DNA of 37,730 nt from Lacisediminimonas sp. (GTDB lineage: Bacteria > Pseudomonadota > Gammaproteobacteria > Burkholderiales > Burkholderiaceae_D): NCBI RefSeq assembly GCF_030645335.1, contig NZ_JAUSNH010000260.1, positions 1 to 37,730 on the forward strand. Direction: 5' to 3'. The notes under the pieces were generated by a model, which was given only the letters and a program-made list of their open reading frames with translations, had not been told where the DNA came from and did not search any database. Below, piece after piece: positions 25,927-35,510 of this stretch. Position 1 is the first letter of the stretch. The number at the start of each line of letters is the position of its first letter. A program made the translations under genes and the position numbers.

Positions 25927-27795
25927 TCAATTAGCCGACAGCGGCAGCAGCTCGCCTCCGTCGGGGGTTGGCGATGCCGGCGCGACTTCCTGGCCGGCTT
26001 GCTGGCGCTGCCACATCTGGGCGTAGGCGCCACTGGCGGCAAGCAGTTCAGCGTGCGTGCCGCGCTCAATGATACGGCCGTGATCCATCACCAGAATCTG
26101 ATGCGCATCAGCAATCGTGGACAGACGGTGGGCGATGACGAGCGTCGTGCGATCTTTCGCAATTTCCTTGAGCTGTGCCTGGATCGCCTGCTCCGCCTTC
26201 GAGTCAAGCGCCGAAGTAGCCTCGTCGAAAATCAGTATCGCCGGATTTTTCAATAACGTACGGGCAATCGCCACCCGTTGCTTCTCGCCGCCGGACAGCT
26301 TCAGGCCGCGCTCGCCGACACTGGTCTGGTAACCCTGTGGCAGGCTGACGATGAAATCATGGATGTACGCAGCCTTGGCAGCGGCGACGATTTCATCCTT
26401 GCCTGCGCCGGGCCTGCCATAGCCGATGTTGTATTCGATGGTGTCGTTGAACAGTACCGTGTCCTGCGGAACGATGCCGATCGCTGCGCGCAATGACGAT
26501 TGCGTCACGCTGCGCAAATCCTGGCCGTCGATCGTGATTGCACCACGCTCTACATCGTAGAAACGGAACAACAGCCGCGACAATGTGGATTTCCCGGATC
26601 CGCTGTGGCCAACCACGGCAGCGGTGTGCCCGGCAGGAATGACGAAATCCACATCGAACAATATCTGCCGGTCCGGCTCGTAACGAAAATCAACCGTGCA
26701 AAAGCGGACCTCTGCCCCACGCACCTGCAGCGGTTGGGCTTGCGGCGAATCGCTCACTTCGCGATGCTGGTCGAGCAGCGAGAACATGCGCTCCATATCG
26801 GCCATGCTCTGTTTGATTTCCCGATAGATCACGCCAAGGAAATTCAGCGGGATGTACAGCTGGATCATGAAGGCATTGACCAGTACCAGGTCCCCGAGCG
26901 TCATGCTGCCGTCGATCACGCCCAGAGTCGCGCGCCAGAGAATCAGGGTTACTGCAATGGCGATGATGGCGGACTGCCCTGTATTGAGCAGCGACAGCGA
27001 AGTCTGCGACCTGACTGCTGCGCTTTCATAGCGCTGCAGCCCTTCGTCATAGCGGCGGGCTTCGTAGTCTTCGTTGCCGAAATATTTGACGGTCTCATAA
27101 TTGATCAGGGAATCGATGGCGCGTATGTTCGCTTTCGAGTCCAGGTCGTTCATGGTGCGCCGGAAATGTGTCCGCCATTCCGTCACGACAATGGTGAAGG
27201 CGATATAGGCGAACAGGGCGAATGCGGTGATCGCAAAAAACCAGATGTCATACTGCAAAACTAGGTAGCCGAGGACCAGGGTGATCTCGATCAGTGTGGG
27301 CAGGATACTGAACAGCGTGTAGGAAACCAGTGACGAAATTGCACGCGTGCCACGTTCGATATCCCGGGTCATGCCGCCGGTCTGGCGGTTCAGGTGGAAT
27401 CGCAGCGAGAGCGCATGCAAATGGCGAAAGACCTGCAGTGCAACAGTACGCACCGCACGCTGCGTGACCTTGGCGAAAACGAATTCCCGCATCTCGGTAA
27501 AGAAAGTCGTGCCCAGCCGGAGTGCGCCGTATGCGAGCAGCAGCCCCAGCGGAAGCATCAGCACCGTTTCCGGCCGGCTCAGGTTGATATTGAGTCCGTC
27601 GACAATTTGCTTGAGCACCAGCGGTACGCCGACATTGGCGAGCTTGGCGCCGACCAGGAAAGCCAGCGCGAGCAACATTCGCCACTTGTATTTCCAGAGG
27701 TAGGGCAACAGCGTCCGGATGGTTTGCCAGTCGTTGCGTTGGCCCGGGACCGGACTGGGTTCGTGCGTTGCTGAGGGATTGGCGTGGCGACGCAT
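25927..27795 (-). CDS. Atm1/HMT1-type ABC exporter (fused membrane and ATPase domains)
   Basis: The 622-residue half transporter has six membrane segments in about residues 35-320 and an ATPase domain in about 355-595 with Walker A GHSGSGKST, signature LSGGEKQRVAIARTL and Walker B ILIFDEATSALDS. The text NRQTGGMTRDIERGTRAI and NYETVKYFGNEDYEARRY is characteristic of the Atm1/ABCB7 branch. Bacterial members export glutathione conjugates, metal complexes or sulfur species, often giving heavy-metal tolerance. It works as a homodimer in the inner membrane. It lies 33 bases upstream of gdhA, with no functional link obvious. The N- and C-terminal tails are Pro/Ser-rich. Confidence 0.92.
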   Translation of the reverse strand: MRRHANPSATHEPSPVPGQRNDWQTIRTLLPYLWKYKWRMLLALAFLVGAKLANVGVPLVLKQIVDGLNINLSRPETVLMLPLGLLLAYGALRLGTTFFTEMREFVFAKVTQRAVRTVALQVFRHLHALSLRFHLNRQTGGMTRDIERGTRAISSLVSYTLFSILPTLIEITLVLGYLVLQYDIWFFAITAFALFAYIAFTIVVTEWRTHFRRTMNDLDSKANIRAIDSLINYETVKYFGNEDYEARRYDEGLQRYESAAVRSQTSLSLLNTGQSAIIAIAVTLILWRATLGVIDGSMTLGDLVLVNAFMIQLYIPLNFLGVIYREIKQSMADMERMFSLLDQHREVSDSPQAQPLQVRGAEVRFCTVDFRYEPDRQILFDVDFVIPAGHTAAVVGHSGSGKSTLSRLLFRFYDVERGAITIDGQDLRSVTQSSLRAAIGIVPQDTVLFNDTIEYNIGYGRPGAGKDEIVAAAKAAYIHDFIVSLPQGYQTSVGERGLKLSGGEKQRVAIARTLLKNPAILIFDEATSALDSKAEQAIQAQLKEIAKDRTTLVIAHRLSTIADAHQILVMDHGRIIERGTHAELLAASGAYAQMWQRQQAGQEVAPASPTPDGGELLPLSAN

Positions 27796-27860
27796 GAGTG
27801 ATGTAACCGGAATGACTTATGATCGATCCATTTTAGCCGCTTATCAATTCAAGGATGCGC

Positions 27861-28268
27861 ATGAACATGACCGAACACACAGCTCTGCCGCCTGGCATGC
27901 CCGAACTGCGGGTAATGCCCATGCCAGCCGACGCCAATATGCATGGCGATGTATTCGGCGGCTGGATCATGTCCCAGGTTGACCTGGCCGGCTCCCTGCC
28001 GGCAGTCCGGCGCGCGAATGGCCGGGTGGCCACAGTTGCCGTGAATTCTTTTGTATTCAAGCAGCCGGTTTTCGTCGGTGACGTGCTTTCACTGTATGCC
28101 ACGATCGTGAAGGTGGGCCGCACTTCGGTAACGGTCAATGTCGAGGTGTATGCGGAGCGCAACCAGTTGCAGGCCGAGGTCGTCAAGGTCACCGATGCAA
28201 CGCTGACCTATGTGGCGACCGGCGACGACAGGAAGCCCAGGCCGCTGCCCGCCCTGCCGCAAGACTGA
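27861..28268 (+). CDS. Acyl-CoA thioesterase (YciA-like hotdog fold)
   Basis: I chose the ATG at 27861 because AAGGA lies 5 bases upstream; the ATGs at 27855 and 27867 are alternatives. The 135-residue protein has the hotdog thioesterase signature PADANMHGDVFGGWIMSQVDLAG, where the Asn and Asp line the active site, and the strand text VAVNSFVFKQPVFVGDVLSLY. Such enzymes hydrolyse acyl-CoA esters of varied length to free acids in the cytosol. It is followed 39 bases later by the PhoD gene on the same strand. Confidence 0.92.
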   Translation: MNMTEHTALPPGMPELRVMPMPADANMHGDVFGGWIMSQVDLAGSLPAVRRANGRVATVAVNSFVFKQPVFVGDVLSLYATIVKVGRTSVTVNVEVYAERNQLQAEVVKVTDATLTYVATGDDRKPRPLPALPQD

Positions 28269-28307
28269 CAAGACCAAACCAAAAACTTCCGCTGGCGATC
28301 CACACCG

Positions 28308-29894
28308 ATGATGAAAATTCACCGAAGAGAGTTCCTGCGCCATGCTGCGCAGCTCAGTGCAGTATCCGCACTGTCGCTTGCCTTTCCTGGTGCAGTCCTG
28401 TCCCGCACGCCAGGCTATCCGTTTGGGCTCGGCGTGGCGTCCGGCGCGCCGCTGCCGGACCGGATCATGCTGTGGACTCGCCTGGTGCCCGAGGGCATTG
28501 TCGGTGATCCGCTGCCGCCGGCACCGGTACGGGTGAAATGGGAAATTGCCGAAAACGAGCAGTTCAGCAAGATCGTCCAGCGCGGTGAGGCCACTGCGCT
28601 GCCGCAGCTGGCGCACAGCGTCCATGTCGATGTTGGTCAACTGCAGGCAGACCGCTGGTATTGGTACCGTTTCATGACTGGCGACGCGACCAGCCCGGTA
28701 GCCCGTACCCGGACCGCACCGGCCCGTGATGCCTTGCCGGCTTCAATGAAACTTGCCGTGGCGTCGTGCCAGCACTGGGAATTCGGACATTACGCGGCGC
28801 ACCGCCATATTGCGGCTGCCGCCCCTGACCTGGTGGCTTTCCTGGGCGACTATATTTACGAATGGGGACCCTATGAACTGAAGCACCCGGACGCCGCGCG
28901 CAGGAGCAACGAGTCGTTCACGCTAAGCGATTACCGCAATCGGTATGCGCAGTACAAGAGCGACAAGGATCTGCAGGCAGCGCACCACGCCGCGCCCTGG
29001 ATCGTCACCTGGGACGATCATGAGGTCGCAAATGACTATGCTGCTGACCGGGACGAACGCCTTGACGAGGCGTTCCTGGAGCGCCGTGCTGCCGCCTACC
29101 AGGCTTTTTACGAACACATGCCGGTCCGGCTGGCGATCGTGCCGGCGCCGGGAAAAGCCTTCGCGCATTTGAAGATATATGACCGACATGACTGGGGCCG
29201 GCTGGCGCGGTTCCATGTGCTGGACGACCGCCAGTATCGCGCACCGCAGGCCTGCCCGCGGCCCGGCCAGGGCGGTTCGAATTCAGTCACGAACGCGTGC
29301 CGTGAACGGCTCGATTCCGGGCGCTCGATGCTGGGCGCCGCGCAGGAAACGTGGCTGGCAAACGGCTTGGCGCAGTCACAGGGGCGGTGGAATTTCCTGG
29401 CACAGCAAACCTTGATGGCACAGTCCAGCCAGACGGCGATTGAGAACCCTGACGACGGTCGATTCTGGAACGATGGGTGGGACGGCTATCCGGCCGCCCG
29501 CGACCGGCTGCTGGCTGATATTGCGCGTCACCGGCCGGCCAACCCGATCGTACTATCGGGCGACGTTCATACTTTTTATGCGGCGGAAATACGACGCGAT
29601 TTTTACCAGCCGGTGTCGCCCGACAACCCGGTTCTTGCGACCGAATTTTGCGGGACATCGATCACGTCGAGTTCGAGACCGCAGTCCCGTACCGACCTCT
29701 ACGTTGCCCACAATCCGCATATCAAGTACGGACGCAGCGACCGGCGCGGATACATGTTGATCGCACTCACGCCGACACGCCTGCAAGCCAGTTACATGGG
29801 GCTTGAGGACGTACGCTCACCCGACTCGCCTGTCGAAACACTTGCGAGCTTTCAGGTAGTGGCCGGCAAAGCCGGACTGACCAGGACCGATTGA
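28308..29894 (+). CDS. phoD: Tat-exported PhoD-type alkaline phosphatase
   Basis: The 528-residue protein begins with a twin-arginine signal (HRREFLRHAAQLSAVSALSL, Arg at 6-7), so it is folded in the cytosol and exported by Tat. A Fn3-like PhoD N-terminal domain (residues about 40-140) leads into the metallophosphatase core: VASCQHW, FLGDYIYEWG, TWDDHEVANDYA and LSGDVHTFYAAEI hold the metal ligands. PhoD enzymes are calcium/iron phosphodiesterases and monoesterases that release phosphate outside the cell. No Pho box could be seen in the 39-base gap upstream. ATGs at 28308 and 28311 are both possible. Confidence 0.93.
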   Translation: MMKIHRREFLRHAAQLSAVSALSLAFPGAVLSRTPGYPFGLGVASGAPLPDRIMLWTRLVPEGIVGDPLPPAPVRVKWEIAENEQFSKIVQRGEATALPQLAHSVHVDVGQLQADRWYWYRFMTGDATSPVARTRTAPARDALPASMKLAVASCQHWEFGHYAAHRHIAAAAPDLVAFLGDYIYEWGPYELKHPDAARRSNESFTLSDYRNRYAQYKSDKDLQAAHHAAPWIVTWDDHEVANDYAADRDERLDEAFLERRAAAYQAFYEHMPVRLAIVPAPGKAFAHLKIYDRHDWGRLARFHVLDDRQYRAPQACPRPGQGGSNSVTNACRERLDSGRSMLGAAQETWLANGLAQSQGRWNFLAQQTLMAQSSQTAIENPDDGRFWNDGWDGYPAARDRLLADIARHRPANPIVLSGDVHTFYAAEIRRDFYQPVSPDNPVLATEFCGTSITSSSRPQSRTDLYVAHNPHIKYGRSDRRGYMLIALTPTRLQASYMGLEDVRSPDSPVETLASFQVVAGKAGLTRTD

Positions 29895-29900
29895 TGGCGC

Positions 29901-29922
29901 CGAGTCCGCTTGCGCGGACTCG
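29901..29922. terminator. Hairpin between convergent phoD and fadD genes
   Basis: CGAGTCCGC and GCGGACTCG form a perfect 9-base stem with a TTGC loop in the 58-base gap between two converging genes. There is no T run on either side, so it is not a standard intrinsic terminator; it may stabilise 3' ends or help stop both transcripts. Confidence 0.45.
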
Positions 29923-29952
29923 GGTCAATGTCAGGCAAGCCTCACTTCGGGA

Positions 29953-31632
29953 TCAGGCGGCTTTCTTTTCATCCCGCAGTTCGCGCCGCAATATCTTGCC
30001 GACGTTCGTCTTGGGCAGCTCATCGCGGAACTCGATGTACTTTGGCCGCTTGTAGCCGGTGAACTGTTCCTTGCAGTAGGCGAGCAATTCTTCTTTCGTC
30101 AGTGCCGGATCCTTGCGCACAACGAACAGCTTGACTGCCTCCCCGGCACTCTCGTCCGGCACGCCCACGCAGGCGCATTCCAGCACGCCGGGATGCATTG
30201 CCACCACGGCTTCGATCTCGTTCGGGTACACATTGAAGCCCGAGACCAGGATCATGTCTTTCTTGCGGTCGACAATGCGCACGAAGCCGCGCTCGTCCAT
30301 CACGCCGATGTCGCCTGATTTGAAGTAGCCATCAGCCGTCATGACCTTGGCCGTTTCATCCGGACGATTCCAGTATCCCGCCATCACCTGGGGGCCGCGA
30401 ATCGCGATTTCACCAGGCTGCCCCAACGGCACCGGCTGGCTATCGTCATCGAGGATTACAATATCGGTGGACGGAACCGGCAGCCCGATGGTGCCGCTGA
30501 ATTCAAGCTGGTCTGCCGGGTTGCAGGTCGCCGTCGGCGAGGTCTCCGAGAGGCCATATCCTTCGATGATCGAGACGCCGGTGACCTTGAACCACTTGTC
30601 ATTCACCGCCTTCTGCACGGCCATGCCACCGCCATTGCAAATTTTCAGATGGGAGAAATCGAGCTTGGCAAAATCGGGGTTATTGACCAATCCGTTATAC
30701 AAGGTGTTCACAGCGGGCAGCATGTTGAACTCATACTTGGCGAGCTCCTTGATGAACCCCGGTATGTCGCGCGGATTGGGTATCAGCAAGTTCATTGCGC
30801 CGGCCTTTGCGCCGAACAGGGCGCAGGCTGTCAGCGCGAAAATATGATACAGCGGCAGCGCGCAAACGATGGTCAACGGGTCTACCTTGGGCTCCCGGTC
30901 GAGTGCCGGCTTGGCCCAGGCCTCGTTTTGCAGGATATTGGCGATCACATTCCGGTGCATCAGTACCGCACCTTTGGAAACGCCCGTCGTACCGCCGGTA
31001 TATTGAAGAAAGGCGATGTCGTCATGGCCAAGTTCGACCGGCTTGTGGGTCATCCTGCTTGCCTCGCTCATCGCCTTGTTGAACGAGATGGCGTGCGGCA
31101 GTGTGTAGGCAGGAACCAGTTTCTTGACATGCCTGACGACGAAGTTCACCAACAGTCCTTTTGCACCCAGCATGTCGCCCATGCTGGCAACGACGACGTG
31201 CCGCACTTTGGTTGCGTCAATCACCTGTTGCAGTGTGTGCGAAAAATTCTCGAGGATGATGATCGCCTGGGCGCCAGAGTCGGTCAGTTGGTGCTGCAAT
31301 TCCCGTGGCGTATAAAGCGGATTGACATTGACCACGGTGTAGCCAGCACGCAGCACGGCAGCCAGGGCCACCGGATACTGCAATACGTTGGGCATCATCA
31401 ATGCAACCCGGGCGCCTTTTTCGAGCCCCCTGCTCTGCAGCCACGCGGCGAGTTGCAGGGAAAGTTGGTCCAGCTCGCGATACGTAAGGGTCTTGCCCAT
31501 GCAGGCATAGGCATTACGGTCGGCATATTTCCTGAACGACTCTTCCAGCAATTGCACCAGGGAACGGTATTGCGTGTAATCGATCTCCGCCGGAACGCCC
31601 TCTGGATAGGATTTGAGCCAAAATTTGTCCAT
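29953..31632 (-). CDS. fadD: Long-chain fatty acid--CoA ligase
   Basis: From the ATG at 31632 (GAGGCGGAG just upstream) the protein has 559 residues; the open frame extends further to 31737 but is not family-like there. It activates fatty acids with ATP and CoA via an acyl-adenylate. Motifs are the AMP-binding P-loop [13 protein letters not shown], the FadD-type linker region [36 protein letters not shown], and the C-terminal [13 protein letters not shown] with the catalytic Lys. The start [14 protein letters not shown] is typical of FadD. It is a peripheral inner-membrane enzyme feeding beta-oxidation. Confidence 0.95.
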   Translation of the reverse strand: MDKFWLKSYPEGVPAEIDYTQYRSLVQLLEESFRKYADRNAYACMGKTLTYRELDQLSLQLAAWLQSRGLEKGARVALMMPNVLQYPVALAAVLRAGYTVVNVNPLYTPRELQHQLTDSGAQAIIILENFSHTLQQVIDATKVRHVVVASMGDMLGAKGLLVNFVVRHVKKLVPAYTLPHAISFNKAMSEASRMTHKPVELGHDDIAFLQYTGGTTGVSKGAVLMHRNVIANILQNEAWAKPALDREPKVDPLTIVCALPLYHIFALTACALFGAKAGAMNLLIPNPRDIPGFIKELAKYEFNMLPAVNTLYNGLVNNPDFAKLDFSHLKICNGGGMAVQKAVNDKWFKVTGVSIIEGYGLSETSPTATCNPADQLEFSGTIGLPVPSTDIVILDDDSQPVPLGQPGEIAIRGPQVMAGYWNRPDETAKVMTADGYFKSGDIGVMDERGFVRIVDRKKDMILVSGFNVYPNEIEAVVAMHPGVLECACVGVPDESAGEAVKLFVVRKDPALTKEELLAYCKEQFTGYKRPKYIEFRDELPKTNVGKILRRELRDEKKAA

Positions 31633-31862
31633 TCTCCGCCTCTTATTCGTTGTTATGAGATGGCAATCGCTGCCAGTGCTGACCACCGTCGTGGGCAGTC
31701 TTGCATAGATGCTATCGGTCGCGGGTAGTCGGCGCAAGGGCTTTGCGATACTACGCAGGAATTTGGAGAATCTCCTTCAGCCCGCTTTTGCAGCGCAGCA
31801 TAACGGGGCTCGGGATCCGGCCTCCAAGCGCGTGGTTTTACGTCCGGGTAATCACGCCGGGA

Positions 31863-32978
31863 TCAGCGCGCTGTGTCGAGTACCGTATCGTCCGGTTCGC
31901 TCGCCGCCATGGTCGGCGGGCTGCCGCCGAATTCAGCAAGCCGTTGGTGCCGGGCTGATTTATCCATCAAGGAAAGGCGGCGAACGGCTTCGTAAAAACG
32001 CGGGAAATCCGGCTCCTGGCGCAGCAGCGCGCGAAAGCTCGGCACCAGATCATGGTAGGTAGAAACGGTGGACAGGTGGGCGTTGGAAAGGGGCTCCGAA
32101 AACCAGCGGTCGTACCCGGCGTAACCAGCCCATCGCTCGGACTTGATCTCCTTGTACTCCTCTTTCAATGCCCGGAAAATCTCGGCCTTGCGCGCTAGCT
32201 TTTCAGCGTCGCTGCCCTCTGCCGCATAGTTCACCAGAAGTTGCTGACGGTGTTTTGTCAGCAACGCCAGGAAGTCCCTTTTCCGGCTCGTGTAATCACT
32301 GAATAGCTTCTTCATGCGCGCATCGCCGAACTTTTCCATCCAGCGCTCGACGCCCACTTCTTCCACTGCGACTGCGAACGATTCATTGAACCGCGAGTCG
32401 TCCTTGGCGTAAGCCACCTGGTGGGCAAGCTCGTGGAATACTAGCCGTGCCAATTCCGCGTCCGGGTATTGAATGAAAGTGGACAGTACAGGGTCATTGA
32501 ACCAACCAAGCGTGGAATAGGCGGGAACGCCAGAGACCTGGACATCGAAACCTTGCGCGCGCAACTCACTGGCAAACGCCTGGGCTTCGCGCTTGTTGTA
32601 GTAGCCCCGATAGTTGACACACCCGGCAATCGGGAAGCACCACAGGGTCGGCTTCAGCGAGAGCGCAGGCGCAGCAACGACATTCCAGAGCACGTATGCG
32701 CGCTTGAGGTCGGCATAGGTCTTGTAGCTCTCATTGTCGGGCAGGCCAAGCTCATCGGCGGCAAAGTGGCGAATCTCCTTCACCTTTTCCAGCCGGCCTT
32801 TGAGTTTTTCCTCGACGCCGGGATCTGCAAGCCATTGGTCTATTGGACGGGCCTCGGACATCAGGGTCAACTGCCCCTCGACTGCCTGCATGTAATATCC
32901 GAGCTGCGCGCATCCGGACAGCAAGGAAAACGCCGCCAATGATGCAACCGAAATTACTGCCTGCCATCTGCTCTTCAT
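31863..32978 (-). CDS. Lipoprotein aminopeptidase with HExxH zinc site (COG4324-like)
   Basis: From the ATG at 32978 the product has 371 residues with a lipoprotein signal peptide and lipobox LLSGC (Cys23). The zinc motif HELAH is at residues 182-186, followed by E199 in RFNESFAVAVEEVG, a gluzincin-like arrangement. The text matches what is catalogued as predicted aminopeptidase (COG4324): SGVPAYSTLGWFNDPV and PDAELARLVFHELAHQ. It probably sits on the periplasmic face of a membrane. Its natural substrate is unknown. It stands alone, divergent from the M20 gene; the 230 bases between it and fadD hold nothing I can identify. Confidence 0.88.
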   Translation of the reverse strand: MKSRWQAVISVASLAAFSLLSGCAQLGYYMQAVEGQLTLMSEARPIDQWLADPGVEEKLKGRLEKVKEIRHFAADELGLPDNESYKTYADLKRAYVLWNVVAAPALSLKPTLWCFPIAGCVNYRGYYNKREAQAFASELRAQGFDVQVSGVPAYSTLGWFNDPVLSTFIQYPDAELARLVFHELAHQVAYAKDDSRFNESFAVAVEEVGVERWMEKFGDARMKKLFSDYTSRKRDFLALLTKHRQQLLVNYAAEGSDAEKLARKAEIFRALKEEYKEIKSERWAGYAGYDRWFSEPLSNAHLSTVSTYHDLVPSFRALLRQEPDFPRFYEAVRRLSLMDKSARHQRLAEFGGSPPTMAASEPDDTVLDTAR

Positions 32979-33223
32979 CGGATGCCGCCACTCCGCTCTG
33001 GGTGATAAAGCCGCGCGTCGCCGATGCAGGGCGCGCACAATGAACCCATCCTACTGCAATCTGTTTCACACATGAAGCGCCGAAAAGACAACTTTTGGCA
33101 AAATATTTCGCAGCAGTTGCGAATACAGGAAAAATGTTTTCGGATGTGCACGAAACCAGTAGCGGCGATACCATCAGTCCCACAACCTCTTTTCCAGACA
33201 CCACAGCAGATGCGGAAAAACCG

Positions 33224-34411
33224 ATGGAAATAATCCAAGCGATTCAGGAATTTGCTGATGATTTGCAGGGAATCCGGCGGCACCTGCACCGCCACCCGGA
33301 ACTCTGTTTCGAGGAGCACCGCACATCGGAATTGATTGCCGATTACCTGACACAATGGGACATACCTGTCGTGCGAGGCCTGGCAGGAACTGGCTTGGTT
33401 GGCGTCATCAGGAACGGCAATAGCGGCAAGGCGATTGGACTGCGGGCCGATATGGATGCGCTGCCGGTTCAGGAGCTGAACCAGTTCGAGCATACCTCGG
33501 TGAACGCCGGGAAAATGCATGCCTGCGGGCACGACGGGCATATGGCAATGCTGCTTGGCGCCGCGCATTACCTGGCCCGGCACAAGAACTTCGACGGCAC
33601 GATTTATCTGATCTTCCAGCCGGCGGAAGAAGGCGGCGGCGGCGCGCTGCGGATGATCGACGAGGGGCTATTCGATCGATGCCCAATGGATGCCGTATTC
33701 GGCATGCACAACTGGCCTGGCGCGCCCGAGGGCAGCTTCGCTGTGACGAGCGGGCCGATGATGGCGTCGTCAAACGAGTTCGAGGTGGTGATTTCGGGAA
33801 AAGGGGCGCACGCTGCCCAGCCGCACAGGGGCATAGATCCCATCATGGCGGCGGTGCAGGTGGTCCAGTCCTGGCAAAGCATCATCACCCGCAACAAGAA
33901 CCCTATGGACAGCGCTGTGCTGTCAGTCACACAGATCCATGCTGGCAGCGCAACGAACATCATTCCTGACGAAGCCAGGATCGTTGGTACCGTCAGGACT
34001 TTCAGTGAAGCGCCTCTCGACTTGATCGAATCGCGCATGGCGCAGATGGCGACCAGCATTGCAGAAGCATTCGGGGCTTCGGCGCAATTCAGTTTCAAAC
34101 GCAACTATCCACCGTTAATCAACCATGCGGATGAAACCGAATTTGCTATCGGTGTCATGAGAGACCTGGTTGGTACAGATCGCGTCGACACGGCGGTGGA
34201 GCCGACCATGGGCGCGGAAGACTTCGCTTTCATGTTGCAGCGCAAACGCGGCTGCTATGTGTTCATCGGCAATGGTGATGGTGAACATCGAACTGGCGGG
34301 CACGGCCTTGGCCCCTGCAACCTGCACAACGCTTGCTACGACTTCAATGACCGCTTGCTGCCGCTGGGTGCCAGTTATTGGGTTCGCCTGGCCGAAGCGT
34401 TCCTGGCGTAA
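33224..34411 (+). CDS. M20 family amidohydrolase (aminoacylase/hippurate hydrolase-like)
   Basis: From the ATG at 33224 the protein has 395 residues, the usual size, opening IQEFADDLQGIRRHLHRHPELCFEEHRT. The frame is open to 33095, and an ATG at 33134 has an AGGA 3 bases before it, so a 30-residue extension is possible. The two-metal site is seen in MHACGHDGHMAMLLG, PAEEGGGGA, FGMHNWPG and the C-terminal EDFAFMLQ. Family members remove N-acyl groups from amino acids or related amides in the cytosol. Its stop overlaps the next gene as TAATG. Specificity cannot be inferred. Confidence 0.92.
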   Translation: MEIIQAIQEFADDLQGIRRHLHRHPELCFEEHRTSELIADYLTQWDIPVVRGLAGTGLVGVIRNGNSGKAIGLRADMDALPVQELNQFEHTSVNAGKMHACGHDGHMAMLLGAAHYLARHKNFDGTIYLIFQPAEEGGGGALRMIDEGLFDRCPMDAVFGMHNWPGAPEGSFAVTSGPMMASSNEFEVVISGKGAHAAQPHRGIDPIMAAVQVVQSWQSIITRNKNPMDSAVLSVTQIHAGSATNIIPDEARIVGTVRTFSEAPLDLIESRMAQMATSIAEAFGASAQFSFKRNYPPLINHADETEFAIGVMRDLVGTDRVDTAVEPTMGAEDFAFMLQRKRGCYVFIGNGDGEHRTGGHGLGPCNLHNACYDFNDRLLPLGASYWVRLAEAFLA

Positions 34412-35433
34412 TGCTTGCGGATATCCCTCGGCTCGATGTGCTTGCTGGGCGCTTCGCACACACATCGATGGAAAACATACGTCGCACCTATCCGCAGCGC
34501 GTCGATGGGGTAACCACGGAGACCCTGCCGTATGTTGACCCGGGTCTCATGCACCCTGCATTCCATGGCTCGTTCGATTGGCATTCTTGTGTGCATATGC
34601 ATTGGCTTCTGGTGTGCCTGCTGCGTAGGTTCCCGGAAGCCCAATGGCGTGACGAGGCGACCGATGTCCTCCAGTCGCGGCTTGCGACGCCGAAAATCGA
34701 CATCGAATGCGCCTTTTTCCTGTCGCCTGGAAACGAAGTGTTCGAGCGGCCCTATGGTTGGGCATGGGTATTGAAGCTGCATGCCGAACTCATGCTGGCA
34801 AAGGCAGCACCATCACTGCGGGTCGCTCGCGGCTGGTGCGATGCGCTGGCACCGCTGACGCGATTATTGCGGGAGCGCTATCTCGCCTATCTGAAAAAAT
34901 CCGTGTACCCGATCCGAGCCGGGACACACGCCAACAGCGCTTTCGCCATGCTGATGGGACTGGACTACGCATCGGCCATGAGCGACGCGAGTGTGTACGG
35001 TGCAATCCGGGACAAGGCGCTTGAGTGGTTCGGACAAGACTCGGCTTATCCGGCGCGCTATGAACCGGACGGCGAGGACTTCCTTTCAGGCGGCTTGCTG
35101 GAAGCGGCACTGATGGCGCGCATGCTTGATTCAACCCGATTCCATCAATGGTGGGATCGTTTCAGGCCTGACGATACCGGCATGCTCAGGTGGATGACAC
35201 CAGTCGCGGCGTTTGCCGGGGACGATGCAAAGATTGTCCACCTCGATGGTCTTAACCTGTCACGCGCCTGGTGCTGGCGTCTTCTTGCCAAGGCGCTTCC
35301 GGTCGGGATGATCGCTGAAGTTGACCGGGCAGCGAACCGGCATTTGCTAGCTTCACTGCCCCACGCTGCCACTGGCAATTATGCTGGGACCCATTGGTTG
35401 GCGAGTTTCGCCACGCTCGCATTGAGTACCTAG
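34411..35433 (+). CDS. DUF2891 family protein
   Basis: The ATG at 34411 shares its A with the TAA of the M20 gene, a tight overlap that implies translational coupling. The 340-residue protein carries the DUF2891 hallmark HPAFHGSFDWHSCVHMHW, and further conserved stretches RPYGWAWVLKLHAEL, RAGTHANSAFAM and YEPDGEDFLSGGLLEAALMARML. The many His, Trp and aromatic residues and all-helical look suggest a glycoside hydrolase-like barrel, but this is inference. No signal peptide is seen. Function unknown; the pairing with an amidohydrolase is the best clue. Confidence 0.88.
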   Translation: MLADIPRLDVLAGRFAHTSMENIRRTYPQRVDGVTTETLPYVDPGLMHPAFHGSFDWHSCVHMHWLLVCLLRRFPEAQWRDEATDVLQSRLATPKIDIECAFFLSPGNEVFERPYGWAWVLKLHAELMLAKAAPSLRVARGWCDALAPLTRLLRERYLAYLKKSVYPIRAGTHANSAFAMLMGLDYASAMSDASVYGAIRDKALEWFGQDSAYPARYEPDGEDFLSGGLLEAALMARMLDSTRFHQWWDRFRPDDTGMLRWMTPVAAFAGDDAKIVHLDGLNLSRAWCWRLLAKALPVGMIAEVDRAANRHLLASLPHAATGNYAGTHWLASFATLALST

Positions 35434-35510
35434 CGGGGAAGCACCGCACGCGAACGACGCCCCGCTGCCGTGCGCCGCACGCAGTGCCGGCTCATTACTA
35501 CTCGTCCGTG

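Noticed and set aside
30649-31728. 359-residue open frame antisense to fadD
   Set aside because: Fully covered by a clear acyl-CoA ligase on the minus strand; no ribosome-binding site or recognisable motif.
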